Below are positions 25,559-34,496 of a stretch of 64,000 nt of DNA, one piece after another; position 1 is the stretch's first letter; every line of letters begins with the position of its first letter. The notes beneath the pieces are model-generated. The model saw nothing but the letters and a program-made list of their open reading frames with translations. It was not told the DNA's origin and did no database searches. Both the position numbers and the translations under genes were made by a program. Location: positions 3,304,001 through 3,368,000 of the forward strand of contig NZ_LT906480.1 of the NCBI RefSeq assembly GCF_900186865.1. The letters are read 5' to 3'. The stretch is from Stenotrophomonas maltophilia. GTDB lineage: Bacteria > Pseudomonadota > Gammaproteobacteria > Xanthomonadales > Xanthomonadaceae.

Positions 25559-25562
25559 CGGG

Positions 25563-27167
25563 TTACTTGCCCTGGCCTGTGTTGCGGTTGGCATTGTTCT
25601 TCTGTTCCTGCGCGGCAGCCGCGCGTGATTCGGCGATACCCACCGCGCGTGCCGCCGCGGCCTTTTCGTCTTTCTGCAGTTCCAGCGGCTGGAACGAACC
25701 TTCCGGCGCCAGCCAGCCACCACTGAACCCCGCCCGCTCCAGGCCCTTGCGGATGTACGGGTTCTTCTTCATCACTTCCCAGACGAAATCATTGCGATAG
25801 TTGGCGATCATGGTCAGGATCGGCCCCTGGTCGATGGCGATGTAGTCGCTGGCGACCCAGCCACGATCCGGCACCACGCGGCCGGTCTTGATCGGGATGT
25901 CGTAGTTGAAGCTGGGATTGAACGAATCCAGGAAGCCGTAGCTGGAATAGATGTAATCGCCGTAGCGCTTGTGCATCTCCAGCGTGGCCGGGATCACCTG
26001 TTCCGGCGCGAACACCACCGACGCGATCGCGGCGGTCGGAGCGATGGTGCCGTCATCGAAGTTCTCGCGCAGGCCAGCGCCGCGCGAAGAGTAATGGCGG
26101 AACTGGCGCTGCTCGCCACGATATTCCTGCGTGGTGTTCTGCGGGCCATCGCTGGCGGTCAGGCCCCAGACGTTCTCACCGTAATCCTTCCACTGCATCG
26201 GGTTGGCGATGGCGTACTCACGCTGGGCCAGTGCGGCCGAGCGGCTGTTGAGGAAGTAGGTGCTGCCGCGCTCGCGCATGTAGGCGTCCTGGATGTCGCG
26301 GAAGTCGATCCAGACGTGGCTGTACTGGTGGCCGAACAGCGGGCCGAAGGACAGGTATTCCTGGCCCTGGTAGACCCCCCAGTCGTTGTCATAGGTGCGC
26401 GTCCACACCGTCCACGCATCCGGGCTGACCGGGTGCGTCGGCGAACCCAGGGCAAGGATGTAGACCATCATCGCCTCGTTGTAGCCCATCCAGTCGTGGT
26501 CGATGAAACCGCTCTCGGGGAACCAGCCCATCGAGATCAGCGGCGCACGCTGCTGCAGCCAGGGCCAGTCGACCTTCTTGTACAACGTGTCGGCGATCTG
26601 GCGGATTTCCTTCTCACGCGGATCGTCACCGTCGTAGTACGACTGCGCGAACAGCACCCCCATCATCAGCAGCGCGGTATCCACCGAGGACAGTTCGACC
26701 CAGCTGTCGTAGCGACGGCCTTCCTGCATGTCCAGGAAGTGGTAATAGAAGCCCTTGTAACCCGCCTTGCCGGTACGCTGCGGGCCCATCGGCACATCGC
26801 GGAAGAATTTCAGGGTAGTCAGGGTGCGGTCGATCGCCTGGTTGCGGCTGACCCAGCCGTTCTCGATGCCGATCGGATACGCGGTCAGTGCGAAGCCGAC
26901 CGAGGCGATGCTGGCGAACGGCCGCGACGGATAGCGGTCCGGGGTCAGGCCATTGATCTCGTTGGTGGTATCCCAGAAGAACTGGAAGGTGCGGCGCTCG
27001 ATGTCATCGAACAGCGGCGGCAGCTCAGGTTTCATCGGCCGCGGCGGTGCATCGGCCTCGATCAGGATCACCGGCGGCCGCGGCTTGGCAGGCTCCTGCT
27101 GGGCCGGCTGGCAGGCGGCCACGGCCAGGCTCAACGCTGCGGCGGACAACAGATGACGTGCCTGCAT
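25563..27167 (-). CDS. Glucoamylase-like lipoprotein (PF10091, GH144 type)
   Basis: A 534-residue predicted lipoprotein; the signal peptide ends AVAAC (Cys near 19). The catalytic part begins ELPPLFDDIERRTFQFFWDTTNE, the usual opening of the 'putative glucoamylase' family, and includes GYKGFYYHFLDM, VELSSVDTALL, WMGYNEAMMVYILALGSPTHP and GPLFGHQYSH. Characterised GH144 members hydrolyse beta-1,2-glucan, but other specificities are possible. ATG at 27167 gives an intact signal peptide. An operator-like palindrome lies 55 bases upstream. First gene after the TonB-receptor terminator, leading the binding-protein/permease/glycosidase operon. Confidence 0.85.
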   Translation of the reverse strand: MQARHLLSAAALSLAVAACQPAQQEPAKPRPPVILIEADAPPRPMKPELPPLFDDIERRTFQFFWDTTNEINGLTPDRYPSRPFASIASVGFALTAYPIGIENGWVSRNQAIDRTLTTLKFFRDVPMGPQRTGKAGYKGFYYHFLDMQEGRRYDSWVELSSVDTALLMMGVLFAQSYYDGDDPREKEIRQIADTLYKKVDWPWLQQRAPLISMGWFPESGFIDHDWMGYNEAMMVYILALGSPTHPVSPDAWTVWTRTYDNDWGVYQGQEYLSFGPLFGHQYSHVWIDFRDIQDAYMRERGSTYFLNSRSAALAQREYAIANPMQWKDYGENVWGLTASDGPQNTTQEYRGEQRQFRHYSSRGAGLRENFDDGTIAPTAAIASVVFAPEQVIPATLEMHKRYGDYIYSSYGFLDSFNPSFNYDIPIKTGRVVPDRGWVASDYIAIDQGPILTMIANYRNDFVWEVMKKNPYIRKGLERAGFSGGWLAPEGSFQPLELQKDEKAAAARAVGIAESRAAAAQEQKNNANRNTGQGK

Positions 27168-27221
27168 GGCGCGATTTCTCCGGTGGTCTGATCGATGGGA
27201 AAGCATACCGTCCAATGATCT

Positions 27222-27233
27222 GAAATCGTTTAC
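27222..27233. promoter_or_regulatory. LacI-type operator-like palindrome 1
   Basis: On the minus strand GTAAACGATTTC fits GTAANCGNTTNC. It lies upstream of the glucoamylase-like gene, between its start and the preceding terminator, where a promoter is expected. The same pattern occurs upstream of the receptor and the regulator genes. Confidence 0.6.
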
Positions 27234-27246
27234 AAGGTGCGTTCTT

Positions 27247-27270
27247 AAAAAACCACGAAAAACGTGGTTT
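27247..27270 (-). terminator. Terminator between receptor and enzyme genes
   Basis: On the minus strand AAACCACG-TTTTT-CGTGGTTT followed by more T residues. It separates the TonB-receptor transcript from the enzyme/transporter operon. Two further hairpins without T tracts lie nearer the receptor stop, near 27289-27325 and 27369-27393. Confidence 0.75.
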
Positions 27271-27414
27271 GACACCGCGATCATTGCCCATGCCGATGCC
27301 CCCTGACCGGCAGCGGCATGGGCAATGGACCGGCGCAGGGCCGGCCATTGCCGTTTTCACGCGCCCGATGCCGCCGGCGGAGCGGCGGCATCGGGGTCAT
27401 GCATCCATCCGGGC

Positions 27415-30400
27415 TTAGAAGCGGAAGCCCACTTCGGCCTTGACCTGGCGCGGCGTACCGACGATGTCGCCGGTCTCGTTGTAGCTCACCAGCAGCTTGC
27501 CGTCGCTCTTCACGTAGTTCAGGTTGGAGAAGTTGTCAAAGTTGAGCACGTTGATGATGTCGATACGCGCATACAACTCGGTATCGCCGGCCAGCTTGAA
27601 GGTCTTGGTCGCCTGCAGGTCAAGCGACCGGTAGCCGAAGATCTTGCCGCCGAGCAGGAAGCGGCCATTGCCCCCCGGGTAGCCGGCGGCCGGGGTCGGC
27701 AGGCAGTTCGGGTTGCCGGCCTGTGCCACGCAGGACCAGTCGTTGCCCGCCACCGGGGTGGCCAAGGTCAGCTTGCCACCGAAGGTGATGCCCCAGAAGC
27801 CATCGTAGGAGCCCGTGACCACCAGACGGTGGCGCGGCGCGCCGTTGGACTTGATGTATGGGTATTCGCCGATGGTGCCGCGATCGAACGAGTAGTGCTC
27901 GTCAATGTTGCGGTTGTGGCGCGCAGTGGTCCAGGTATAGGCAATCGAGGTACCCCAGCCGCTTTCCTTGGTGTACGGCTTCTGCGCCGACAGCAGGATC
28001 TGGGTAGCGCGGGTCTTGATGCCCTGCTGGCCAATGATCAGGCTGCCGAAGCCGGGGATGTTGCAACCCCACGGTTGGCCGTAGGTTGGCTTTTCGGCAC
28101 CACACAGCATCTGGTTGTCGAAGAAGTTGCCGTTGCGGAAGCGATTGCCCAAAGTGTAGGCGAAGCCATCATAGGTCAGCGTGCGCGAGATGGTGGCGTC
28201 GGTCAGCCACTCCCCGATCTGGTTGCTCATGCCCAGACTGAACTGGTCCGCGTAGGGCACCTTCAAGTTGTTGTTGAGCAGGTCCACTTCCAGGCCTTCG
28301 TTGCTGGTACTGCCCAGCAGGGCCTGCACGTTGCCGATGCCATTAAGCAGGTTCGGGTTCCAGTCGAAGCACGGGTTCTGCCCGTACAGGCAGGCTCCGC
28401 TGCGCGGGTCGCGGAAGTACACGGTCGGCTGCGGCAGGGCCAGCTTGGTGGTTTCCAACGCCAGGTAATCGAAAAGATCACGGTCGTAGGAACGACCGGC
28501 GCCACCATGGATCACATGCTGCTCGTCGGCATTGATGTCATACGAGAAGCCCAGCCGCGGCTGCCAGGCATCCTTGAATGCCTTGCGGTTGTGGCCGTTA
28601 CTGATGTAGTCGTTGATGTTCAGGCCGCTCAACGCGAGCGTCTGCGCGTAGCTCTGCCCGGCCGGGCCATGCGGATCCTGCGCATTGAGCGCGCTGACCA
28701 CTTCCGGCGGAGTCACGAAGTCCAGGTAGGTCGGGTTCTTCTCGTAGTCCCAACGCAGGCCCAGGTTCAACTGCAGGTGGTCGTTGACCTGCCAGTCGTC
28801 CTGAATGAACAAGCCGATCTGCGTGGTCTTCGAGCGTACTTCCGGCAACACGCCACTGACCCCAGTAATCGGCTTGGTGAATTGCGCCTTGTACGGCGTA
28901 TCAATGCCGAATTCCGGGTTGCCCACGGTGTAGTAGAACTGCGGGTTGATCTGCTGCGCGTCGGAGGCGTACAGATTGATCTTCTTGTACTTGGCGCCCA
29001 TCTTGATGGTGTGGTCGCCAGCCCACTCCAAGCCGTCCAGGGTCAGGTTGTCTTCGATCGACCAGCCCTTCTGGCCCTTCACCTGCGAGGCGAAGGCGCT
29101 GGCACCACCGATTTCCACAATGGTGCGTTCCTGCGGAGTGTTGCCGTCGATGTCACGGCCGTCCGGCGCGGTGTACACGTAGCCGTTGCCCAGAGTCAGC
29201 GGCAGCGGGTTGTTGAACGACTTCTCGTGGGTGACCATCAGCTCGTTGTAGAAGCGCTCACCGCTGTGATTCCAGCGCAGCGCGAAACGACGGTCTGTGT
29301 TGTCAGTGACCTTGCCATGTTCCTTGGAGGTCTGGTCACTGAACTGCTGCTGGTTCTCGTCACGATCCTGGACTGTGAACTCGATGCGGTCGTTGTCGGT
29401 CGGCTCGACGTCGATCTTGGCGAAGATCAGGTCCTGCTTGAACGGCTGGCTGGCCGGGCCCAGGCCGGCGGCGGCCGCCGCCGGCAGCTGCGAGGCAGCG
29501 CTGGTGACCGCGCCATTCGGGGCAATGGTCACTGGCAGATCGAAACGCTTGGCTTCGTAGGTCACGAAGAAGTGGGCCTTGTCCTTGATGATCGGGCCGC
29601 CCAGCGCGAAGCCGTATTCCTTCTCCGCCGATTCTTCCTTGCTCTTTCCCGGCTGGCGTTCGGCCGGGGTCATCGCACGCATATTGTCGTTGGTGTAACG
29701 ATAGAAGGTCTCGCCCTTGAACTCGTTTGTACCCGACTTGGTCGCGGCGGTGATCGCGGCGCTGGACACCTGGCCGTACTCGGCCTTGTAGTTGCCGGTG
29801 ATGACCTTGTACTCGCCGATGGCCAGCTGCGGGAACGGGTTACCGGCACTGCCGGACTGGCCGGCCACGCCGCCGCCCTTGACGTAGCTCTTCTGGCCCA
29901 CGCCGTCGATGTAGACATTGGTGCCGTCAGCGTTGGTCGCGCCGCCGCGCAGCGAGGTGTTGCCCTTGGCGTCGCGGGTGAAGATCATGCCCGGCACCGC
30001 GTCGGCGAACTCCAGGAAGTTGCGCGAGACCTGCGGGGTGGTCTGGATCTGCTGCAGGCTGACGGTCTTGCCGACTTCGGACGTGCGCACTTCCTGCAGC
30101 AGGGTCGGCGCGACGACGTTGACAGTGTCCAGGTTGGTGGCTGCGGTTGTACCCGGGGTGCTGCTGGCAGCGCCGGCAAAGTTCAGGGTAGCGGTCGAGG
30201 CCACGGTGACGGTGACCTTCTGCGACTGGCCGTTGGCGACCACATCATAGGTGCCCGGGTCCAGGCCCATCAGCGAGTAGCTTCCATCAGCACGGACGGT
30301 ACCGCGACGGACGGTGCCGGTGGCCACGTTGGTGGCGGTCACCTCGGCGCCGGCCTGCGCGCCGGAAACCTGGCCGCGCAGGCTGGCATTGGCCGACTGC

Positions 30401-30495
30401 GCCATGACGTTCGGAGCAGCAGCCAGCATCAGGCAGCTGACCAGTGCGGTGCTCAGCAGCCGGCGTGCCGGCGTGCGGAAGGTGGTGTGCATCAT
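27415..30495 (-). CDS. TonB-dependent outer-membrane receptor with carboxypeptidase-like N-terminal domain (Oar type)
   Basis: A 1026-residue outer-membrane transporter. After a signal peptide ending near NVMAQ comes a CarboxypepD_reg-like beta domain (about 35-110), a TonB-box-like TNLDTVNVVA, then the plug domain with NTSLRGGATNADGTNVYIDGVG. A long beta barrel ends in the outer-membrane signature with terminal Phe (VGFRF). It likely takes in an oligosaccharide for the linked glycosidases and ABC importer. ATG at 30495 is used, with GGAG nine bases upstream; a second ATG follows at 30492. Lies directly after the lacI-type gene. Confidence 0.93.
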   Translation of the reverse strand: MMHTTFRTPARRLLSTALVSCLMLAAAPNVMAQSANASLRGQVSGAQAGAEVTATNVATGTVRRGTVRADGSYSLMGLDPGTYDVVANGQSQKVTVTVASTATLNFAGAASSTPGTTAATNLDTVNVVAPTLLQEVRTSEVGKTVSLQQIQTTPQVSRNFLEFADAVPGMIFTRDAKGNTSLRGGATNADGTNVYIDGVGQKSYVKGGGVAGQSGSAGNPFPQLAIGEYKVITGNYKAEYGQVSSAAITAATKSGTNEFKGETFYRYTNDNMRAMTPAERQPGKSKEESAEKEYGFALGGPIIKDKAHFFVTYEAKRFDLPVTIAPNGAVTSAASQLPAAAAAGLGPASQPFKQDLIFAKIDVEPTDNDRIEFTVQDRDENQQQFSDQTSKEHGKVTDNTDRRFALRWNHSGERFYNELMVTHEKSFNNPLPLTLGNGYVYTAPDGRDIDGNTPQERTIVEIGGASAFASQVKGQKGWSIEDNLTLDGLEWAGDHTIKMGAKYKKINLYASDAQQINPQFYYTVGNPEFGIDTPYKAQFTKPITGVSGVLPEVRSKTTQIGLFIQDDWQVNDHLQLNLGLRWDYEKNPTYLDFVTPPEVVSALNAQDPHGPAGQSYAQTLALSGLNINDYISNGHNRKAFKDAWQPRLGFSYDINADEQHVIHGGAGRSYDRDLFDYLALETTKLALPQPTVYFRDPRSGACLYGQNPCFDWNPNLLNGIGNVQALLGSTSNEGLEVDLLNNNLKVPYADQFSLGMSNQIGEWLTDATISRTLTYDGFAYTLGNRFRNGNFFDNQMLCGAEKPTYGQPWGCNIPGFGSLIIGQQGIKTRATQILLSAQKPYTKESGWGTSIAYTWTTARHNRNIDEHYSFDRGTIGEYPYIKSNGAPRHRLVVTGSYDGFWGITFGGKLTLATPVAGNDWSCVAQAGNPNCLPTPAAGYPGGNGRFLLGGKIFGYRSLDLQATKTFKLAGDTELYARIDIINVLNFDNFSNLNYVKSDGKLLVSYNETGDIVGTPRQVKAEVGFRF

Positions 30496-30516
30496 CAACT
30501 CAATCTCCGGGTGGCG

Positions 30517-30528
30517 GTAACCGCTTGC
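30517..30528. promoter_or_regulatory. LacI-type operator-like palindrome 2
   Basis: GTAACCGCTTGC fits GTAANCGNTTNC. It sits 21 bases before the start codon of the receptor gene, in the 76-base gap after the regulator gene. Confidence 0.55.
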
Positions 30529-30571
30529 GCGGTCCCTGCGATCAATCAAAAAAGAAGGAACGCCTCCGGCT

Positions 30572-31594
30572 TCAACGGCCGGATGGCGGAGTGGTGGAAT
30601 CGCGAACTATCAAGCGGGGAACCAGGGTCTGCTTGTCCCCTGTCCCATCCGTGGAGGTGCCGTCCATCAACTGCATCAGGCGCGTCATGGCCCGATCGCC
30701 GAGTTCGGCGATGCTGACCTGCATGGTGGTCAGCGACGGGTGGACGAAACGCGCCAGTGGAATGTCATCGAAACCGGCCAGGGCGACGTCGGACGGAACG
30801 TGGACACCTGCCTGCGTGAACGCATACAGGCAACCCAGCGCCATCATGTCGTTGGCGGCGAACACGGCATCAGGCAGCGCTCCGGCTGCCAACAACTCCT
30901 GACCGGCGCGATGGCCGGAAGCTTCGTCGAAATCACCGGGCAGCTCGATGCCTTCGGCGTCACTGCCGAAAGCCGCCAACGCGTCACGGAAGCCACGCAG
31001 GCGCTCGCGTGCGTCGAAGTTGAGGTCCGGGCCAGAAATGAAAGCGATACGGCGGTGACCCGCGTCAAGCAGATGGCGGGTCATCGCCATCGCACCGGCA
31101 TGGTCATCGATGCTCAGCACCGGGTGGTCCTGCCCGGGCAGATAGGTGTTGATCAGCACCGTTGGCAACGACTGCGGCAGGTTGTCGGTCAGGAAGCCCG
31201 GGCTCTCGGCGTAGGGCGAGAGCACCAGCAGGCCGTCGACGCGGCCGCGCATGGCGCGCAGGGCCGCGCCCTGCTGCTCCTGGTCACCGTGGTAACTGGA
31301 CACCAGCAGGTGCTGGCGGCGGTTGCGGGCGACGTTGTCGATGCCGCGCATCAGCTCGGAGAAGAATTCGCCGTACAGGTCAGGCAGTACCACGCCCACC
31401 GTATTGGTGCGACGGCTGCTGAGGCTGCGGGCGGCGGCGTGCGGGGTGTAACGCAGCCGTGCGGCCACCTCCAGCACAAGCTGGCGGACCGGTTCGGCGA
31501 CATTTTCATGCCCGTTGAGCGCGCGGGAAACCGTGGCCACGGAGACCCGGGCTTCGCGAGCGACGTCTTTGATTGTGATAGCTGCCTTGTTCAC
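30572..31594 (-). CDS. LacI-family transcriptional regulator
   Basis: A 340-residue repressor-type protein. The N-terminal helix-turn-helix ITIKDVAREARVSVATVSRAL and hinge helix YTPHAAARSLSS are followed by a periplasmic-binding-like sugar sensor domain (GVVLPDLYGEFFSELMRGID, FAANDMMALGCL, DVALAGFDDIPLARF). GTG at 31594 is the start because GGAGGG lies seven bases upstream; the GTG at 31609 is itself part of that ribosome site. It precedes the receptor gene on the same strand and probably controls the whole locus. The effector is presumably an imported sugar. Confidence 0.94.
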   Translation of the reverse strand: MNKAAITIKDVAREARVSVATVSRALNGHENVAEPVRQLVLEVAARLRYTPHAAARSLSSRRTNTVGVVLPDLYGEFFSELMRGIDNVARNRRQHLLVSSYHGDQEQQGAALRAMRGRVDGLLVLSPYAESPGFLTDNLPQSLPTVLINTYLPGQDHPVLSIDDHAGAMAMTRHLLDAGHRRIAFISGPDLNFDARERLRGFRDALAAFGSDAEGIELPGDFDEASGHRAGQELLAAGALPDAVFAANDMMALGCLYAFTQAGVHVPSDVALAGFDDIPLARFVHPSLTTMQVSIAELGDRAMTRLMQLMDGTSTDGTGDKQTLVPRLIVRDSTTPPSGR

Positions 31595-31640
31595 GAAGCC
31601 GCCCTCCACGGCTTGGACCTACCAGCATTGGCGCGGAATG

Positions 31641-31652
31641 TAAGCGTTTCCA
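31641..31652. promoter_or_regulatory. LacI-type operator-like palindrome 3
   Basis: GTAAGCGTTTCC fits GTAANCGNTTNC. It lies 47 bases upstream of the regulator's own start, which would allow autoregulation. Confidence 0.6.
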
Positions 31653-31758
31653 TCTGGGCTTGTAAACAGTCCGTTAGGCGAATGTCCTGAAATGGACATG
31701 GAAATCTGTCTGTGGCGGGCCCGCTGACGGACCCGCCAGGACAGTGTGGGACAAGGGC

Positions 31759-32034
31759 TCAGCCCTGTTCTGACGGGGTCAATGCGCGAATGGACAGCGC
31801 GTGGATGTCGGTCTCCATCATCGCGCCCAGCGCGGCATAGACCGCGCGATGCCGGGCCAGTGGACCCAGTCCGGCGAAGCGTTCACTGACCACATGCACG
31901 TTGAAATGGCCGCGACCATCGCGTGCACCGGCGTGGCCGGCATGACGATGACTGTCGTCTTCGATTTCCAGCACGCTCGGGGCCAGCGCCTGCTGCAGTG
32001 CGTCACGCATCCGCTCGATCCGCTCCGCGTTCAC
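31759..32034 (-). CDS. BolA-family protein
   Basis: A 91-residue single-domain protein with the BolA fold: [28 protein letters not shown], then [32 protein letters not shown] and HALSIRALT. The conserved His residues and the FAG-x-PLARHR segment are family hallmarks. BolA proteins partner monothiol glutaredoxins in Fe-S handling or act as morphogenes. The GTG start at 32034 overlaps the YciI stop (GTGA), so the two are coupled. Confidence 0.93.
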   Translation of the reverse strand: MNAERIERMRDALQQALAPSVLEIEDDSHRHAGHAGARDGRGHFNVHVVSERFAGLGPLARHRAVYAALGAMMETDIHALSIRALTPSEQG

Positions 32035-32330
32035 GGCAGGACCTTGCGGAACGGACGCACCTGTACATGGGTGTAGACGCCCGCGGCTACGTAAGGGTCG
32101 GCATCAGCCCAGGCCTGGGCCTGCACGAGCGACTCGAACTGCGCGATCACCACCGAACCACTGAAGCCGGCCGGGCCCGGGTCCTCGCTGTCTACTGCCG
32201 GGCACGGTCCGGCCAGCAGCAGGCGGCCTTCGTCGCGCAGCGCGTGCAGGCGCGCCAGGTGTTCCGGACGTGCCTGCAGTCGCTGTGCCAGCACGTCCTG
32301 GCCGTCATAGCCTTCAATCACATACCACAC
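32031..32330 (-). CDS. YciI-family protein
   Basis: A 99-residue ferredoxin-like fold protein: [41 protein letters not shown] is the YciI opening with the conserved His and Asp region, and [30 protein letters not shown] the usual ending. Some members act as dehydrochlorinase-like enzymes; most are uncharacterised. The GTG start at 32330 has GAGGAA seven bases upstream. First gene of a two-gene unit with bolA. Confidence 0.92.
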   Translation of the reverse strand: MWYVIEGYDGQDVLAQRLQARPEHLARLHALRDEGRLLLAGPCPAVDSEDPGPAGFSGSVVIAQFESLVQAQAWADADPYVAAGVYTHVQVRPFRKVLP

Positions 32331-32397
32331 GGCATTTCCTCGCTTGCGTTGTCGGGTGCGCAGATTCTAGCCAATGCCGCCCTCGCCCCAGCCCGGC

Positions 32398-32426
32398 TGG
32401 ACACTGGCGCGACAAAGGCTTACCCT
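32398..32426 (+). promoter_or_regulatory. Sigma-70-type promoter, probably for scpA
   Basis: TGGACA, a 17-base spacer and TACCCT match five of six and three of six consensus positions. Transcription from about 32433 would leave a leader of some 270 bases before scpA. Nothing else in 32331-32701 looks coding on either strand, so this 371-base stretch is best read as promoter plus long leader. Confidence 0.5.
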
Positions 32427-32701
32427 AGACACCATTGCACGTGGCTGGATGCAGCAGCCCGTCGTCTGTGGCCAACGCAGCCCCCGACGACCGTCCCGCT
32501 GCTTCGAACCGGACCACCTGGCCGGGCCACGTAGACGACCTCCCCGTAGTTCCGTCGCTGCCGTTTACTGCGGCGCGTCCTGCTGTTTGATATGTGTGGA
32601 ATCGCGCCGATCCCGGCGTGTCTGGTGCCGTGGGGCGCCGTGGCGTTGGCCCGGTGAACCCGCTGCCGCGACTGGTCCGATGCAATCCTGATGTCCATTA
32701 G

Positions 32702-33607
32702 ATGACTTCCGAACTCGCGCTCGACGCGAACCCGCCAACCCGGCCGCCCGCCCCCCAGCAGCAGGAAATGCCGCTGGCCGTGGTGCATGGGCAACCGGTC
32801 CTGCAGATTCCGCAGGACCTGTACATCCCGCCGGACGCGCTGGAAGTCATCCTGGATGCCTTCGAAGGCCCGCTGGACCTGCTGTTGTACCTGATCCGCC
32901 GCCAGAACCTGGACGTACTGGACATTCCCGTGGCCGAGATCACCCGGCAGTACGTGGAATACATCACCGTGATGCGCGAGCTGCGCTTCGAGCTGGCCGC
33001 CGAGTACCTGGTCATGGCCGCGATCCTGGCCGAGGTGAAGTCGCGCATGCTGCTGCCGCGCCCGGTCAGCGAGGAAGGCGACGAGGCCGACCCGCGCGCC
33101 GAACTGGTGCGCCGCCTGCAGGAGTACGAACGCTTCAAGCAGGCCGCCGAGGACATCGACGCCCTGCCCCGCCAGGACCGCGACACCACGGTGGCACACG
33201 CCTTCATGCCCGAACGTGCTGCGGTGAAGCTGCCGCCGCCGGTGGACCTGAAGGAAATGCTGCTGGCCCTGCACGACGTGCTCAAGCGCGCCGAGCTGTT
33301 CAGTGGCCACGCCATCAAGCGCGAGGCGCTGAGCGTGCGGCAACGCATGGGCGAAGTGCTGGGCCGGCTTGAAGATGGCAAGTTCTACCGTTTTGAAGGG
33401 CTGTTCACCGCAGAAGAAGGCAAGCTGGGCGTGCTGGTCACGTTCCTGGCGGTGCTGGAACTGGCCAAGGAACAGCTGCTGGACATCGTCCAGGAAGAGC
33501 CGCTGGCGCCGATCTACGTGAAGTCCCTGGCCGCCGGCAACACCAATGCCCCGCTGCAGTTCAGCAGCGAGTTCGACGACAACGACGCCGCCAACGAGAA
33601 CGAGTGA
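32702..33607 (+). CDS. scpA: Segregation and condensation protein A
   Basis: Kleisin subunit of the SMC-ScpAB condensin that compacts and segregates the chromosome. The 301 residues contain FEGPLDLLLYLIRRQNLDVLDIPVAEITRQY (about 57-87), the ScpA N-terminal SMC-binding hallmark, and a C-terminal winged-helix part (about 215-280). A 40-residue Pro-rich N-terminal extension is typical of xanthomonads. ATG at 32702 lacks a clear Shine-Dalgarno. Followed by scpB after 13 bases. Confidence 0.95.
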   Translation: MTSELALDANPPTRPPAPQQQEMPLAVVHGQPVLQIPQDLYIPPDALEVILDAFEGPLDLLLYLIRRQNLDVLDIPVAEITRQYVEYITVMRELRFELAAEYLVMAAILAEVKSRMLLPRPVSEEGDEADPRAELVRRLQEYERFKQAAEDIDALPRQDRDTTVAHAFMPERAAVKLPPPVDLKEMLLALHDVLKRAELFSGHAIKREALSVRQRMGEVLGRLEDGKFYRFEGLFTAEEGKLGVLVTFLAVLELAKEQLLDIVQEEPLAPIYVKSLAAGNTNAPLQFSSEFDDNDAANENE

Positions 33608-33620
33608 GCGCTGACTGCCG

Positions 33621-34496
33621 ATGGACCAAACGCTGATCAACCGCATTGTCGAGGGTGCCCTGCTGGCCTCCAGCCAGCCGCTCACCCTGGCCCAGCTGAA
33701 AGACCTGTTCCCGGAAGAGGAGCCGGCACCGCCGGGCAGCATCGAACGTGCGCTTGAGCGCCTGCGCGAAGCCTGCGAAGGCCGTGGCGTGGAACTGGTC
33801 GAGGTCGCCTCCGGCTTCCGCTACCAGGTGACCGGCGAAGTGCATGGCTGGATCAGCCGGCTGTGGACCGAACGCAAGACCCGCTATACCCGTGCCACCC
33901 TGGAAACCCTGGCGCTGATCGCCTACCGGCAGCCGATCACTCGTGGCGAGATCGAGCAGGTGCGCGGCGTGGCGGTCAGCAGCAACATCATCCAGGCGCT
34001 GGAGGAACGCGAGTGGATCCGCGTGGTCGGCCACCGCGACGTGCCCGGCAAGCCTGCCCTGTTCGGCACCACCAAGGGCTTCCTGGACTACTTCGGCCTG
34101 AAGCGCCTGGACGAGTTGCCGCCGCTGTCGGAACTGAAGGACCTGGGCGAGCTGGAACCCCAGCTGGCCCTGGACCGCGACGCACCGGCCGCCGCCAGTG
34201 CCGAGGGTCCGGACATTTCGGCTGGCGCCGATGGCGCTGCTGCCAACGATGACGCCGGCCTGGCCGGCAGCGACACCCCCGATTCCGCCGACGCAGCGTC
34301 TGCGTCGGCTTCCGATGAGCAAGCACCTTCGCCCCTTGATGATGGGCACCCCGATTCCGCGCCGGGCGAGCGCGCGGTGCCCCTGAACGAACGCGAAGAC
34401 AACGCCGTCGCGATGACGACCGTGGCTGTTGACCAAGCCGATTCCGAACCAGAGGCCGACCCCGAAACCGTCGGCCGGAGCAAAACTGATGAGTGA
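33621..34496 (+). CDS. scpB: Segregation and condensation protein B
   Basis: Dimeric partner of ScpA, built of two winged helices. The 291 residues begin INRIVEGALLASSQPLTLAQL and contain ATLETLALIAYRQPITRGEIEQVRGVAVSSNIIQALEEREWIRVVG, the strongest family signature, then FGTTKGFLDYFGLKRLDELPPL. From about residue 190 an acidic Ala/Asp/Ser-rich tail of about 100 residues follows, longer than in most ScpB proteins and probably disordered. Its end overlaps rluB by eight bases. Confidence 0.95.
   Translation: MDQTLINRIVEGALLASSQPLTLAQLKDLFPEEEPAPPGSIERALERLREACEGRGVELVEVASGFRYQVTGEVHGWISRLWTERKTRYTRATLETLALIAYRQPITRGEIEQVRGVAVSSNIIQALEEREWIRVVGHRDVPGKPALFGTTKGFLDYFGLKRLDELPPLSELKDLGELEPQLALDRDAPAAASAEGPDISAGADGAAANDDAGLAGSDTPDSADAASASASDEQAPSPLDDGHPDSAPGERAVPLNEREDNAVAMTTVAVDQADSEPEADPETVGRSKTDE

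Noticed and set aside
27325..30717. Open frame of about 1130 codons on the plus strand opposite the TonB receptor
   Set aside because: The opposite strand encodes a clear receptor with signal peptide, plug and barrel end; the plus frame has no recognisable domain.
32374..32691. Possible 105-codon gene upstream of scpA
   Set aside because: Arg/Pro/Trp/Cys-rich composition, no ribosome site and no domain; better read as leader sequence.
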